A DNA stretch of 64,000 bases from Nageia nagi. Its lineage: Eukaryota > Pinophyta. The DNA is taken from assembly GCA_050084985.1 (NCBI GenBank), contig JBITNC010000001.1, positions 149,172,001-149,236,000 of the forward strand, in the 5' to 3' direction. Each line of letters opens with the position of its first letter. Within the stretch, counting starts at the first letter, position 1. The position numbers were made by a program, and so were the translations under genes. The notes under the pieces were generated by a model. That model made no database searches, was not told where the DNA came from, and saw nothing but the letters and a program-made list of their open reading frames with translations. Positions 9,906 to 23,879 of this stretch are shown piece by piece.

Positions 9906-12900
9906 ATCCTTTCATTTTTATGAAACTTCTCTAATATTATTTGGTTTTTAAAATAATTATATATATATATATAAATACTAATTCTAAAAATCATTTGCTT
10001 TTGTAATAAGATAGGTCTGAATCTCATGCATACTCTCAATGTAAGAAGAAGAACTCAACTTATGAATGGTCAAGACTAGTTTATAAACACTATTATCTTA
10101 TATAAAGGAGGCATCTTGTTTCTATCAAAAACCTTTAAGGCACTATTTAACCTATTAATTTTTGGTGTAAGTACCTCATACATTTGTTTACACATAGCAT
10201 TAATTCATGTAGATAAGACACTTTCTATGTCATAGCCAAAATTTTATCATGAGAATCATCGATGCCTATATCTATGACCTCTTTTTGGTTCATTATCTTA
10301 ATGATCTCCTAATTCTCACAAGATATTTTTATAATTTTACTCTTCTTATAAAAAATATCTTTATATTTATCTATTTTGTTTTCATAATATAGTACATATT
10401 ATCTTATTGAATGTAATAAATCTAAAATAGGCACCATCTTACCCCAATAAGTTGACTTAATATTTTTCAATGCATCCACTGGAAACTATGTCAACATCAA
10501 TGCCTTTGTCTATTGGTTTGGATTTTGATCTTATATTTTCAATTTTTCTTCAAACACTACCTTAGCTTTACCAAAATTTTCTACAACTATCTTTAGATCT
10601 TCATCTTTCTTTATGATGACATCTTGTAAAACCTTTAAATTCTCTTGAAGCTTCTCCTTTTCATCTTCTAATATTTTGCATTATATTTCCTTATTCTTTA
10701 ATGAAGTTTTTAGTGAGTATATTTCCAACTCTAAGGCCTTTATTCAGCCATTCTTCATGGTTTTTTTTACTAAAATCTATGGTTTGTTAAGAAGTATCTA
10801 TCTTATAAATATAAATAAGAGTAAATACTATGCAAATAGCATCATCATCATTATCAAATTTATCACTTATCATCACTTTCTATGGGTTGGCTAGTATTGT
10901 GTCTTTTGGAGAAGGGATATTTTGAATCTATTCAAGGCTAGGCTCATTTTCTTCTCTAGTCAGAATAGTGTTTGTCTTCTTATGTACAAGGCTCTCATCT
11001 ATGGATGTGTCTTTTGGAGAATATGTCTTCCTTTGGCTTTGTCTTGTTTACTTTATAACAAATGGTTGAGTGGAGTTAGAATCTTCACTCCTATTGACCT
11101 ATGGACTATTGATTCCAGCAACATCTTTACTAGGTTCATCACTCTTTGTGGTGGATCCTTGAAGAACCATATTTACAATTTATGGCCTCTTCTATTATTT
11201 TTGGCCCTTCTTTATTCTTTTATATGTTTTTTTAGGTGATTAAACCTTTCTTTTTTCTAATAATCTTATTTTTTTAGGAACATCTTATTTCACAAGATGC
11301 TTTGCTAATGCAACATCTTTCCTTTCTTCCTCCTTTCCCTATCTTTCCTCATCTTCAGTCAATTTTCTTTTCATTTCTTTTACATAAGCAATGTCTTTAT
11401 TATACATTATTCTATCATCAACCCGAGCCTTCATAGCAACTAAAAGTAATTTACTTTCTCCATCATGTTTCTATTATTTTCTTAAAAATGCCTCCTCTTT
11501 AGCAGTCATTTTTCCATACCCTTATCATCCTCTAGGATCTTATCCATCATTTTTATAGTTTTAGTTAATGGATTATTTATCTTCCTTGGAGCATATTATT
11601 TATCATAATCTTCAAAAAAGGCCTTCTCTTGATTACACATCCAAGAAAGGGACTTCTACTTTCTTTCAATTCTATACTAAATAAAACATTTTTTCTTATC
11701 CTTTTTCCAATCAAATTTGTTTAGGATTTTCTATAAAGGCTTTGGTAAACTTCTCTCCTTATCAATGGAAGTAGAATACTCAACTTTGATAACATAATTC
11801 TACCTCCATAAGGCCATACATGAAGTTTCCAATAATGAATCCAACAAAAATTATCCTATCTTAGAGTTACTTCTATGGTTTTCAAATTCATTCATTGATA
11901 CTCTAATAAAATAAAGGACCTTTGAGTCGAAAGACTTCAAATATGCTATAAACACTCCCAATGGGTCACATGGTTATGACACAACAATTTGTTCAAGTTG
12001 CAACTTTTACATTTTTGTGGTCAAATATCCCCAATAGTTTCTATTGAAGGCTTGAATGGAATTGAAGACAAGGGGATATGTATATAGGCTTTTCTTCCCC
12101 TTAGGGATCCCCATATTGTCTCTACTAATCCTCTTATCAAGTTACCTCCATAGAAAATATCTAATTTGATACATATAAGGGTAATTTCATAGGTTTATCA
12201 TAGAATCCATTCAACATGATGATTGTATAATTATCAAAATAATAATAATATCCATTCCTAAAATGGCCCATATTTCAATTTTATATACCTAACTTTGGTG
12301 TCCAAGGAAGAGTTCCATTAGAAATGAAATTTAAAGCTGAAAAGAGGAAGTATCTTACAAAATCATAATATGATCCATTGATACTAAACACTTGGATCCA
12401 TAGATCCACTCTTCAAGGAGTTTGATCTTCATTCATTTGAGAAAGCTATAAATTTGAGAAAACCCTTGAATTTTTATGAAGCAAGAGCCAACAAAGTAAT
12501 GAGGAATAATGAAAATTATTCAACTTATCCTTATTAGCCAACCTGATGGCTAGTCTATCATTAATCATCTTATACCAATCTTGGTGATACTCTCCCTAGT
12601 TCTTGATTTTCTAGAATGCCATGGTAACATGTTTTGACTATATAATTTTAATTTCCTTTTCTCTACATAACACCATATTTAAAAGGAGAAAAGCCAATTT
12701 GGGTTTAAACCCTAAAATTCCATAAAAAATTTTCTTTTCTGTAGTGGGGTTTAACAAATAGGGATTCAACCAACCTAAGGAATATTTATCAATATATTTG
12801 GTTGTGAATTTAGCAGTATTCCAATTTAAAGAAGTATCTAGATGGTGGAGGGTTTTATACATATCAAATTTTCTTAAGTTGAGAACAACAACTCCTTCAC

Positions 12901-13190
12901 TATTTTGGATATTTGTTTTATTCATGGATGATTTTCTTTGCTAGGGATTCTACAAGATTGAGATAGGGATGACATATCTCCCACAAAAATGTTAGAATAA
13001 ATTTAGATTCATAAAGTAAATCCCACAATTGGTTGTCTTTAACATTTACAACTTTTAGGGTTTTAACTTTTAAATCTACGTGATTTTCTAATAGATTTGT
13101 ATCAAAAAAAATTCATTTTTATCCTTAACTATGCTATAGGAGGCTAAAAACTTATCCATTATGATGTAATCTTCAAACACAAGCTAAAAA
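9906..13190 (-). pseudogene. Unrecognised decayed coding block
   Basis: The - strand reads as protein-like sequence broken by many stops and shifts. The longest clean piece is 12638-12925 (95 codons, with KFDMYKTLHHLDTSLNWNTA). Further down are patches such as NGTLPWTPKL near 12310 and a Lys/Glu-rich region near 11300-11700 that looks like a coiled coil. I see no RT, integrase, protease or gag motif. It may be the extra reading frame of a plant LTR element. That is a guess from position between two Ty3 remnants. A short AT run lies at 9957-9972. Confidence 0.45.
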
Positions 13191-13429
13191 TAATTAAAAT
13201 AGAAGGTTGAAGGATACAAACCTTAGGCTCTTGATCGCTCAAAAAATTGCAAAGTGAAAAATGCTAAGACATGGACTTGAAATGAGGTTAAAGAAAATAA
13301 AAATACCTAATTACCCTAATTAATACAAAGATGTGCCTCAAAAATTACATGTGGGAAAATTAAAATTAAATATACATATAATACAACTTATGTAGTTAAA
13401 CATTAGTGTACAACTTTAAATGTTGGTCA

Positions 13430-14430
13430 TTGATCATGATCAAAAGGATTCGACCATCTATTCCTTCCAATTTGAATGTGTTATTATGGATTTATTTGAA
13501 AATGATGTATGGTCTAGACCATAAAGAATCAAACTTTTGATGGCATTCAGGCTTGGATCAATTCTCATTCCATTTGAGAACTAAGTCACTAGGCTTGAAA
13601 GAAACATTAGATGCATATTTTTTATCAAACCATTTCTTTACAATATTGTTTCTCTTCTAAATTTCTTTATATGAATTCTATCAAAGCTCATCTAAGTAGA
13701 TCAGACCAAACATCCTTAATTTTAATGAGTCTGCATTGTTCATCTCATATTGTTTAACCAATTATAAAATCGGTAACTCAATGTGAGATGGCAATATATC
13801 TCTATTCCCACAAACCAAAATATAAGGATAATTTTTGACAAAAGATTTATAAGTGACTCAGTCTACCATAATGCAAGGATGAGCTTCTTATCCTAATCTC
13901 TATGAGTTTCATCTATTATCCTCTTCAAGATCCTCAATAGATTTATATTTATTGAGTAAGCTAATCCATTACCTTGAGGGCAATAATTAGAAGAGGTTTT
14001 CTAGTAAATATCATACTTAAGAAAAAAATTTGAAAATATAGCTCATAAAAATGTTGGATTATTTTATGATGTGATAGTTTGTGGAATACCAAATCTTGTA
14101 ATAATTCTCTCCATAAAAGAGATGATTGTATCTTGATCTTGGTATTTAGTAATAGAAGCTTTCACCCTTAGTCCAACATAGTATGTAGCTATCAATATGA
14201 ATCTATTTTTGTATGATGACTTTGGATTGATCATACTAATAAAATCAAGGCCTCATTATTGAAAAGGATCTTTTGCTATGATAGGTTACAATGGTATGGA
14301 TACCATTATTCTCCTTACCATAAATCCATGATATTTATCATATCCTTTAGCAATTTGAAATGAATCCATATACAAGGAAGGCTAATAAAAACTTGTCTAT
14401 GAAATATTTGTAGTAATGGTGTATCTTGAA
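13430..14430 (-). pseudogene. Ty3-B integrase
   Basis: Readable parts: GLDFISMINPKSSYKNRFIL (first core Asp, about 14250), ITRFGIPQ (about 14095), YCPQGNGLAYSINKY (about 13975) and the tail KPSDLVLKWNEN...IINDQHLK-like to about 13430. The DNG around the second catalytic Asp is broken by a stop and the Glu position near QGNG is not conserved. The protein is dead. Confidence 0.78.
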
Positions 14431-14699
14431 TAGTATTCTCTAAAAAAATCATAATGGAATTCCTTTAGAACTTTTGTAACTTTCTCAAGATAAATGCATC
14501 TCAATAGCATCCCATCATGATTCTATATGTACAATACATGATCTATCTTACTATAATTGAGAGTATTTAATTTGAACCTTCTTCTTTGAGAGGCATCAAG
14601 TTGAGATGGTAATCTACCACTATCAATATATATATAAAGTTGTATTATCTAATTGTTGGTTCTTTCAAAACTTCTAGAATTTTTCTATCTTGAGTTTCT

Positions 14700-15420
14700 A
14701 GTTCAATAATCATGATGTGTTTGAAGCTCTAACATTTAACCAACTGATTATAAAGAGATCTTCTCTTAACTACCTTGATAGGATGGATTTCAACATCATA
14801 CTTCAAAATCTTTATAATCCATTTGGTTCTACCAAAATCCATTTCGCCTTAGAGAATGTAACTTCTAGTATTAGGATGAATGGTAAGCACTAGAATTTTA
14901 TTTTGAGAAATGTAGCACTTAAATTGGTTAAGGGATTTCATTATGGTAAACACCTATTTTTCAATGAATCCATACCTTTCCTCAGCATCATGTAGAGTTT
15001 GGCTAAAGAAATCTATAGGGTGTTTATCATGATTATCTTCTTTCTGTGTCAAAACTACTGCTATACTCTTCATCTTTCACCAGATCTAGTTGTATCCAAA
15101 GAAGCCATCAAGAAAAGAAAAGCACTTGGATATTGCAATAGTATATAGAATTTATTTCATATGAGGCAAAGGATATTTATGTTTAAGTGAGGCTCTATTA
15201 ATATTTTAAAAATCTACACACAACCTAATATCTCCATTCTTATTCCTGATTGGTACCAAATTAGCCACCCAGATAGAATGCTTGATGGGATATATAATCC
15301 TAGCTTGAAATAATTTTTGAATTTTTTATTTCAATACTACTTCAATTTTAGGATTCACTGGTCTTTATTTCTACTAGAAAGAATTTACCCCTTCCACTAG
15401 CTCTATGGTGTGTTGGTTAA
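14700..15420 (-). pseudogene. Ty3-B reverse transcriptase with large deletion, then RNase H
   Basis: RT starts with ARIIYPIKHSIWVANLVPI (about 15300), then NGDIRLCVDF and KHKYPLPHMK, and reaches the LDGFFGYN motif near 15105. It then jumps directly to the connection/RNase H part (VVLTQKEDN, HPIDFFSQTLHDAEERYGF, MKSLNQFKCYIS). The YxDD active site and the thumb are absent, so several hundred bases were deleted inside RT. Confidence 0.8.
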
Positions 15421-15849
15421 CATCTTTATTAAATACCTTCAAGTCATCTTTCAGCTATCTCTAGAATATCTTCTAATGAATTCTTGATACCAACCTTGAG
15501 AAATTTTTTGGGAACTATTTATAACTCTTTAAATTTATTTGGAGAAGCTAAAATCTTTCCTTTTCTAAACTGATCTTATATGTTAAAGAGATCTTCAAAT
15601 GCAATAATATCTTTAGGCAAAGTATTTTTTTTAATTGTAATATGTATTCTTCTTTGAATGCCTCTATAAATCAATCTTGTCTATTTGAGCATAATAGTTG
15701 TGTATGTAGCTAAAAATGCATTAATATCTTTATCATCATTAAAAACTTTCTAGAAATAATCATTATTTAGAACAAAAGGCTTGAAAATCAATTGAATACC
15801 TTTTCTTCTTAGCCAGTGATGTGTAAGATCAAATATTGATCCTTTCTAA

Positions 15850-16730
15850 GCTAAGGCATCAGCTTCACTATTCTTTTCCTTTAGGATTGTAGTAAAATTA
15901 AAATCATTGAAACTCTACAATAGGTCTCATACTCTATTTCTATTTTTTTTGAGATAATGATGTTTTGTTGAACACTTATCTATAACCTGATTGATAAATA
16001 GTTTTGAGTCATCAAAAATAATTAAACATTTTATTTTCAACTTATATATTTGTTCCAAACCTAAGCACAGGGCTTCATACTCTATTGTATTCTTTGTACA
16101 ACTTCAAGTTAGGCAAAAAGAATTTGTTTTTATTTCACCAAAAGAGGATCTCAAAATAACCCCAAAACTTGCACCATTCTTAGACTTAGCTTCATCAAAA
16201 TGTATTGTCCACAATTCTTGTTCCCTTATTTCCTAAAGGATAAGGGTTTGTAAGTCTATGATATCTTCAAGAATTACATAATTCCCCATGCCCTTACTCT
16301 CAATTTGATTAATCATAATTTCAAAAACTAAATATATAGAGTCTAATTCCATTTCAATAGCATTTGTTAATAATACCTACTCATTAGTCATGTTAACTTG
16401 GGAGAGTTTCTCAGTGAGAAACCCTACAATAGGCTCATTGAAAACATTAAACATTATATTCTTAAAAGGAATAGATATATGGTAATAGTCCATAGCTAAG
16501 CACCCTCCTAGTTTGAATGTAAATTCTATAGATAAGCATAAATAAAACATAAGGGGAAGGTATGCAACTATGATATCTTAGATGATTGAAATTTGTGGAC
16601 ACTTGTGAAGCTTCATTAGAAAATATTTCACTACACCAAGGGTTTTGACATTTAAATCCAATGACATCAAATACTTTCTTAGGCATAACTATCATGGCTA
16701 CCCTTGAATCTATCATGCAATTATGGAAAA
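15850..16730 (-). pseudogene. Ty3-B protease followed directly by an RNase H domain
   Basis: At about 16720 the frame reads MIDSRVAMIVMPKKVFDVIG, which fits a retropepsin (IDSGAS...MP) with the Gly-Ala pair changed to Arg-Val. The same frame continues with only a few stops into WTIHFDEAKSKNGASFGVIL (about 16210), NTIEYEALCLGLEQI (about 16070) and FDDSKLFINQ. This is an RVT_3-type RNase H with the expected acidic residues in FDEA, EYEAL and DDS. So an RNase H sits between protease and RT, upstream of RT. I recall similar order in some plant Ty3 polyproteins, so it may be a lineage trait. Confidence 0.75.
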
Positions 16731-17299
16731 TGTGCCATTATAATTTAAGGGTAATTTAAAAATGAGGAGGTCTATTTTTATCCATACTTGGTAATTTTGT
16801 ACTTGTGTTTAGACTACAATTTTAGCTATCATCTCCTTCAGTTTGAATCAACAATGTTGCCTTTAGTAGGTCAATTTATCTAGAAATATGCAAGGCATCA
16901 AAGAGTGATGCTCTTGATGGTATTTTATTCAATTCATCCATAATATTGTATGGAACAATACAAGAAGAACTCTCTTATGGATAATTTCTTTTATAGGACT
17001 GAGTTACTTCTTTTCTTCGGGCCCTTTTCATAAATGGGAATCTAAATCTTTTCACTGCTTTTTCCATTTCTTGAATTTTAGGAGTAGCAACAAGCTAAAC
17101 AAATGGTTATTTTCCCAAAACTTATTTTTCTATAAAATCCTTATTAGTAGCCATAGATTTTTCAATAGGCCTCTTTGATGGTAACTTGGAGTAAGAAGTA
17201 GATGGTGTTTGAGTGGGATTAATTGTAAAAGATTTTATCTTCCTATGAGGTTGAAACTATCTAGCTATATACTTAGTTTTAATTGCTTTATTAGATGGT

Positions 17300-18705
17300 T
17301 TTAGTAGAATCATGATGTTAGCTTTTGATGTTGCTTTATCTACATAGTAATCAATACTAACTCCATCATTAAATACCAACCTTGTTTGATGGTTGTAGAT
17401 AAGACAAGAATTTTGTATATGAGGACCATTACAATATTTACACTAATTCTAATTATAAGGAGGAATATATGCCTTTAGAGACATATGAACTCTATTTGTC
17501 TTAGAGATATCCCTTTGTTTTGGTTGTTTTTGATCTTTGGTAGAAAAGGGATACCTCCTCTGTTTCCCTCCATTATCCCTTTGGTCATAGTAATCTCTCC
17601 TCTGAATAGCCCTTTCTTAAGCTATCCTTGGATTAGAAAAAGTTCTTACCAATGTTTACAATTTATAAATCTTCATTTAATTAGCATTTTCTAATTGTAG
17701 GTTACTAGTAGAAGAAGGTGTAAGAAGTGCTAACTAAGGAAAAGGTAATTGTAAAGCAAGCTATGGTTGCTATGTAGGAAAAGTAAGTTGACATTGTGGT
17801 AATGGAAGTTGCAACTAGGGAAACTAATTAGCTTGAGTTATAGGTGGAGGAGGATAAATTTGTATTGAAGGTTGCTTAGGAGATAAGGGTGCATATAAGA
17901 GAGGTGCAAATATTCTAGTAGGAAGCTTTTATATTGATATGAGTGAAGCTTTAGCTTGTAAAGAAGATTTATAAATATATAGAAATTATTATGGTCTAGT
18001 CATATAAATCTTAGAGGTTAAATCTATACTAAATGCTCTAAGATAGAACATTAAATCTATAAAAGGATGTGGCCTCAAAGCAAGAGGCACTCTAGCCCAA
18101 GATTTTGTAAATCTAGGGTTAAATTTAGAAAAATTCTTCATGGGATATCTTTGAATAACACTAAATTATGATGGGAATGAGTAGGTATCACAAACCTTGT
18201 TAAATTCAAGAATAAAGGGTTCTACAAGCCAAGTAAATGTAGTAATGGAGTTGGCCATAAGTGTTATGTACCAATCCAAAACCTTACTGGAGAGAGACAT
18301 GGCAAGAGATTTGAGAATCATATCTTCATGGACTATGTTATGATGCTTTACCATCTATGCAATGTATTAATAATTTTTTTAATTATTCTTTCCATAACCA
18401 TCATAATTCTACAAATATTTGGTAGCTTACATTGGAATCTCATAGGGATTTGCAACTTGGAGAGCTCTAGAAGCATTCCATTCTAAAAAAATGAGAAGTA
18501 TAACTAATTGAGCCATCTGAACAAGTGGATTTACTATATTCCTTTGGTTAAAATATGTAATAAATTTCAATGTAATGGGAGTCAAAACATGAGTAATATC
18601 TGTAAGATATTTGGATTTTCTAACTAGAGTTTCAAAAAATATTTGAGAACCTTCAGTACTAGAAAATTCTCTGGCTTTCCTAGTTTATGACCTTGTTCTC
18701 ATAAT
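17300..18705 (-). pseudogene. Ty3-B gag
   Basis: Begins near 18705 and includes the ORF at 18166-18354, with ILKSLAMSLSSKVLDWY followed by an ITTFTWLVEPFILEF stretch matching the Retrotrans_gag pattern (helices around W, then TW...F..F). Near 17400-17450 a CKYCNGPHIQNSC zinc knuckle can be read. The stretch between them is Gln/stop rich, consistent with CAA/CAG decay. Gag would form the virus-like particle. Confidence 0.75.
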
Positions 18706-19960
18706 AAAAAAAAAAACTAAAACAAGTAAAACTTAAATCACTTTTTTGGATTCAAAATTTACAAATATAAAGAATGAATTTCATCCAACCAGATTTGCCA
18801 ATATCATATAATAATTATGCACAATTTAGTATAGGGTTAGACATCATCCCATCAAGCATGCCAAAAAGAATTATAATACTATTGACTAAGATGTTGTAAT
18901 TTGTACATGTATCTATGTATCAAATTCACAACTATAATTCTAATGATGTGATTTCTATTTTTATAAATCTATCTCCAAATAAGGTTGGTTCCTATTGGGA
19001 TCAGAATGGGAATTACAAAAGCAAAGAGTGTAGAAAATAAACTTGGGAGACTAAAGCAAATCTAAGATTCTAGGTTAGTGAGTGAAAATAAGCAAAAGAA
19101 AATATTTGAACCAGCATGGGTATCCATTATAGCTGAATCCAAGTTGGTCAAATAATTTAATTTTATAACCACCAAATAATACATGATACTCTAAGTAATA
19201 ATAACCTACAAGCACTTTACAGATACGAATTAACTATTGATAATCTCTTATAATCTATGAAGTGCAAACAAGCATTTTAGATAATGATTTAAGAATAGTA
19301 ACAAATAGATCATAGTTAAGAGGTAAAGAAGCAAATTATATTCTATTATCATTGACACAAGTACAAAATAGGGGCAATATCTACTATATCCAATCCCTTC
19401 TCTTTTAATAGAGATAATATTTATAGTTTTCCTCTATAAAATATGTTCTAAATAATTCTTAACAAACTTTGACATATAAAATACCTGTAAAATACTATTT
19501 ATATATTTACAATGTATCGTATTTGATCTCTAATAAGATTTACAACTTAGATTCCAATCTGTAAATATATGGATCAATCCTTCATGTATGCCAACACTCT
19601 TTAGCTTGCTCAAAACTTGAAACTTGAATCTAGAAGTTGAAATCATCTTATTGAAATGAAAATATATTTTACTAAGGTTTGGATAATATATACAAGTACT
19701 TGCATTCAAATGAACCCATGAAAACTAAATACATATGCAAAATAAATTATTTTGATAGACTTATTCAATCGTACTTTGATGTGGATTTTCAAAACTTAGA
19801 TCTTCAAAATTGAAACATTCAAGGTGGTTGATGTGACTGAGATCCTCCTTGGTACATGATCAAACCATCTTTGGTAGGGCTAGAACTGAAGAAAATACCT
19901 TTTCTAATTTTCATGTTATTCCAACAAAAACTATTCTTCTTCACTCTATTGGATTTCTAC
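18706..19960. other. AT-rich stretch without a recognisable gene
   Basis: Probably the leader and LTR of Ty3-B, since it lies just upstream of its gag. No repeat partner was found in the window and no primer-binding site is convincing. Confidence 0.4.
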
Positions 19961-19964
19961 TAAA

Positions 19965-20235
19965 ATCAAATGTTATGTAAAACATAAGAAAATGGCTAAG
20001 TATAACATTGTAATTATTTCTCTATCATTCCATAAAACCTTTTGTATCTAAAAACTATCATACCTCCACTAAAATTGAACACTATAGGAAATGCTCAAAA
20101 ATGACTAAGTCATAGCACTAACTTATTCTGCCATCATTTTGAAAAACTATGTGCCCACCAATAGTGTCAGATCTTCGCCAAAGTTAAACACCATAGGAAT
20201 GTCTAAAATTGACTAGGTATAAATATTTCATCAAA
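19965..20235 (+). repeat. Degenerate ~105-bp tandem repeat
   Basis: Three diverged units share CTAAAATTGAACACTATAGG-like starts and AATGACTAAGTCATA-like middles (anchors near 19965, 20073 and 20175). Similarity is partial. Confidence 0.55.
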
Positions 20236-20544
20236 TAGTAAAGGATGTAAAAAGGTCATACCCATATAAAACTCTTCTTATATCTTCAAAAATATGTATG
20301 GATATACACCACTTACTAAATATACTAACTTCATATTTTTAAGCATGATTTTTCATTTTTTCCATTACTTTAGAGACAATATAAATCATCATCGACTTGG
20401 GTAATCATTTCCCCATCATTGGCCATACACTATGGATCAAGTGAAAATTATATGATCCATTTATGGAGATAATAGATCCAACAATTAAAAATGCATTTAC
20501 ATACACACACACAAAGAGAGATATATATAGGTAGGAACTTATGC

Positions 20545-23500
20545 TATTGAAGTCATGTTGTAGTAGGTGTTCATCAATTTTAGTATAATAGGATCTTGGA
20601 TCCTATTTCAAGCCATATAGAGACTTGATTAATCTAAATAATTTTCCTTTACTTGTATCAATCATAAAATCTTTAGGTTGCTACATGTATGTACTTCTTC
20701 CTCTAAGTATCAATTTAGGAAGGAACTCTTTACATCCATTTGATGGACTTTCCATCCAAATTATGTTTCCATTGCAAAAGAAATTTTGATGGTCTTCATC
20801 TTGTAGGTGATGGGATAAAATGTCTAATCCTCATATTTGATGCCTTCCTCTTGATCATATCATTTGGAAACAATTCAACCTTATGCTTATCGAGTGTCCC
20901 ATCATATTTGTACTTTTTTTTAAACACCTATTTGCATCCAATGGCCTTGTTTCTAAGTGGAAGTTCTACCATCTTCCATGTTCCATTTTTCATCAATGCA
21001 TCATACTCATCCTACATAGCTAACTTCTAATATGATAGATCAATGAATTCATGAAACATTTTAGGTTCATGTGTACTCACCATTATACTCATCAATGCCA
21101 AGTTAACTTCTTCATGAGCCATGCTTTATGTCCTTGGTTAGGATGTGAAAGTGTCAGGTGGAACACTCAAGTTTGAATCCTCTAGTATCTTATGGTATGA
21201 TTTAGGTCTTTTTATATTACCAAGTGGTAAGTTAATAACTAAAGCTTTTATCTCATCGTCATAATTAATTATGGTGCCACTATCATGTTCAGGTACTATT
21301 TCGAAAGGACTAGTTGAAGATTCACTAGTATCATGAAAAATTACATCTCTACTTATATAAATCTTCTTATTAGTAGGATACATGAGTTTGTATCCTTTAG
21401 ATTTGCTATTGTACTTGATACTTGAATGCACATCATGGATTTATCATTCAATTTCTTTCTTGGCTCTATGGGAATGTACATATAGGTAGTACAACCAAAT
21501 ACTTGAAGATGTGAGATAAATAATTTTTCTCTTGTCCATACTTCTTTATATATCATCTCATCAAGAGATTTTAAAGGGATTTATTCAGCAAATATACTAC
21601 AATTTTTATTGCATTGTCTTAAAAAAAACTATCTATCTTTGCATCTTTGAGCATACTTCTCACAATTTCAACTATGGTCTAACTTCATCATTCATAAACC
21701 CCATTTTTTTATGGTGTGTAGGGTGTGATCAATTATCATCAAATTTCATGTTGCTTCAAGAATGCAAAAAATTCATTTGATAAGCATTCATCCCTTGATA
21801 TGATCAAATATGGATATAATGACTAGTGGCATTCTCCACATGAGCTTTGACCTCTTTGAAATATTGAAATATTTCATCCTTTTTTTTAATAGATACACCC
21901 AAATATTTTTAGAGTAATCATCAACAAACAAAAGAAATTATCTATTAGTAGTGTTACTAGAACTCATGGATTTGCATAGATCAATGTGGATCACATTAAG
22001 AGGTCCTATACATGATGAGTACTAGCCTCAAATGGAATTCTATGATGTTTCCTTATGATGCAAGTAGAACAAATATTAGTATAAAAAGCAAGAGATGGGA
22101 GACCATGTACTATATACTTCTTTTGCAAAGTGATTAATTAAGTAGTTTGGATTAATATTTCTGAATTATCAATGCCAAAGAGTGATCACATCTACAACAT
22201 AAACATTGAAATCCTAATTATTGGAAGCTACAACATTAAGTAGAAACATATTCCCAACTCCTTGTGCGTTTTCAACAATTCGATAATCTTTGTGTTTATC
22301 CATAATGAAGAAAACCTTCTTTCCATTTATAGTGTCAAACTCCACCTTTAGATTATTTTCCAACATCTAACTAATTGATAGGAGGTTATTTGTGAGCCCT
22401 AACACATACAATACCTCTTTGATATGATAGTTATTCTTTATAAAATGGATGTGAACATTGCCCTTCAATTCAATTTTATAATGTGTATCATCACCCAAAT
22501 GTATTTGACCAAGATTTGATATTTCATTCAAAGAAATAAATTGATCCTCTCAACCAGTCATGTGCTTAGAAGCACTAGAATCAACATACCAAGTGGATGA
22601 AACTAAGGATTTCTCTTGATGAAAAAGAGTGATATTATCAACTTTATCAATTACTTCATCAACATCATTAGCAATATTTCCTTGTTATTTTGATTGTGCT
22701 CATATTTTTTTCCACTCCATATAAGTTAGATAAGGATTTTACACTTTTTATTTTTTATTCTTATTTCTTGAAGAGCCTCGAGAAAAAGGATTGTACTAGC
22801 AATCTTGCAATTCATTCCCTTTCTTTCCACAAATTCAATAACACTTCTTTTGCTTGTCATTATACTATGAGAATTTTTTTCGTTTTCCTTTCTATTGGAA
22901 AGGATTCTTGCCTCTTTGATTGGCTAACATGGCTTGTTCCTCTCCATTTGAGGTCACATGAGAAGCTTCTTATTGTTCCAACATATTTACCAAATTTTCA
23001 AAGTCAGGTGTTTGCTTTGAGATGTTCAATGTTTTTACAAAGTTATTGTATGTCTCTAGGAGTGCTCTTAAGGAAATAGGTATACGGAGTGTATCTTCCA
23101 TCATATCACTTAATTCTAGTAGGGAGGCATAAAGGTATGCAAATATGCAAAGAAATGAATCAATTTGATCACCACTTTTTAATTTTAATGTGTGTAATTA
23201 TCCTTGCAAATGGATAATTTTATTTTGATCCTTTGATACAAATACTTACTATAATTTCTTCCATGCTTTTGCAACATCTTTGAGTCTCAAACATGAGGTT
23301 GTACATGATATAAAATACCAAGGAAAATGATCATGCAAGCTTTTAATCTTCTTTGATAAAATGTGGTTTGGGCTTCACTAATTATCATTGGATGAGTTTC
23401 TTTTCTAGTTACAATATCCTACAATTCTTTGAACTCTAAGGTTATTTTAATCATCATTTTATAAGAGGCATAGTTACCATCCTTCAACACTTTATCTTAA
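20545..23500 (-). pseudogene. Copia-C gag-pol, second Copia lineage, truncated in RT
   Basis: Right to left: gag (23500-22850), a KCY/ICGKKGNELQDC zinc-knuckle-like patch (about 22820), protease YVDSSASKHMTG (about 22560-22595, the Gly of DSG changed to Ser at 22574-22576), GDDTHYKIELKGNVHI, the integrase region (about 22000-21560), the VFGCTTYMYIPIEPRKKL segment (21353-21556), ISRDVIFHD (21138-21431) and RT to SLYGLK near 20590. The rest of RT, with YVDD, and RNase H are missing. One frameshift separates the two overlapping frames near 21400. It clearly differs from the Copia-A family. No LTRs were seen. Confidence 0.85.
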
Positions 23501-23879
23501 ATCACCAATTGGTAAAAAAAATTACAAATCATAAACAAATTTACTATCAATACGTTTGCATATTTAGCACCATACTATAAATGTATTTAGTAATGATCTC
23601 TCAACTAGATTGTTTATGACTCAATAATAAACTTTTTGGTCATTTGTTATCAAAGTTATTGATTTGCTAAATTTGTTACTAGATTACTAATAAACTTGGT
23701 ATCAGGTCATCAAATAATTTACATACCTTAGCATAAATAAAAAACTACATATTGCTCTAATGATAATTAAATATGTAATTCTAAAAATCACAAAGTGAAT
23801 TGGCATTGCTCTTTATGATGTAAGAGGATCAATACTGCATTTAGTATATATATTGAGGTATAAATGGTGAATATGTTGG

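Larger units (their letters stand above)
13400..18705 (-). mobile_element. Ty3-B, decayed Ty3 LTR retrotransposon interior
   Basis: Right to left it carries gag (start near 18705, MRTRS...), a zinc knuckle, protease, an RNase H domain, RT, a second RNase H and integrase, ending near 13430 with an INDQHLK tail typical of the end of plant Ty3 integrase. No LTRs were found by eye on either side (12930-13400, 18706-20500), so borders are approximate. Confidence 0.85.

Noticed and set aside
16630-16650. CACTACACCAAGGG, like a CACTA end
   Set aside because: It lies within the readable Ty3-B protease frame on the - strand.
23697-23708. TGGTATCAGGTC resembling a primer-binding site
   Set aside because: It is on the + strand whereas the adjacent Copia-C is on the - strand, and no LTR end lies beside it.
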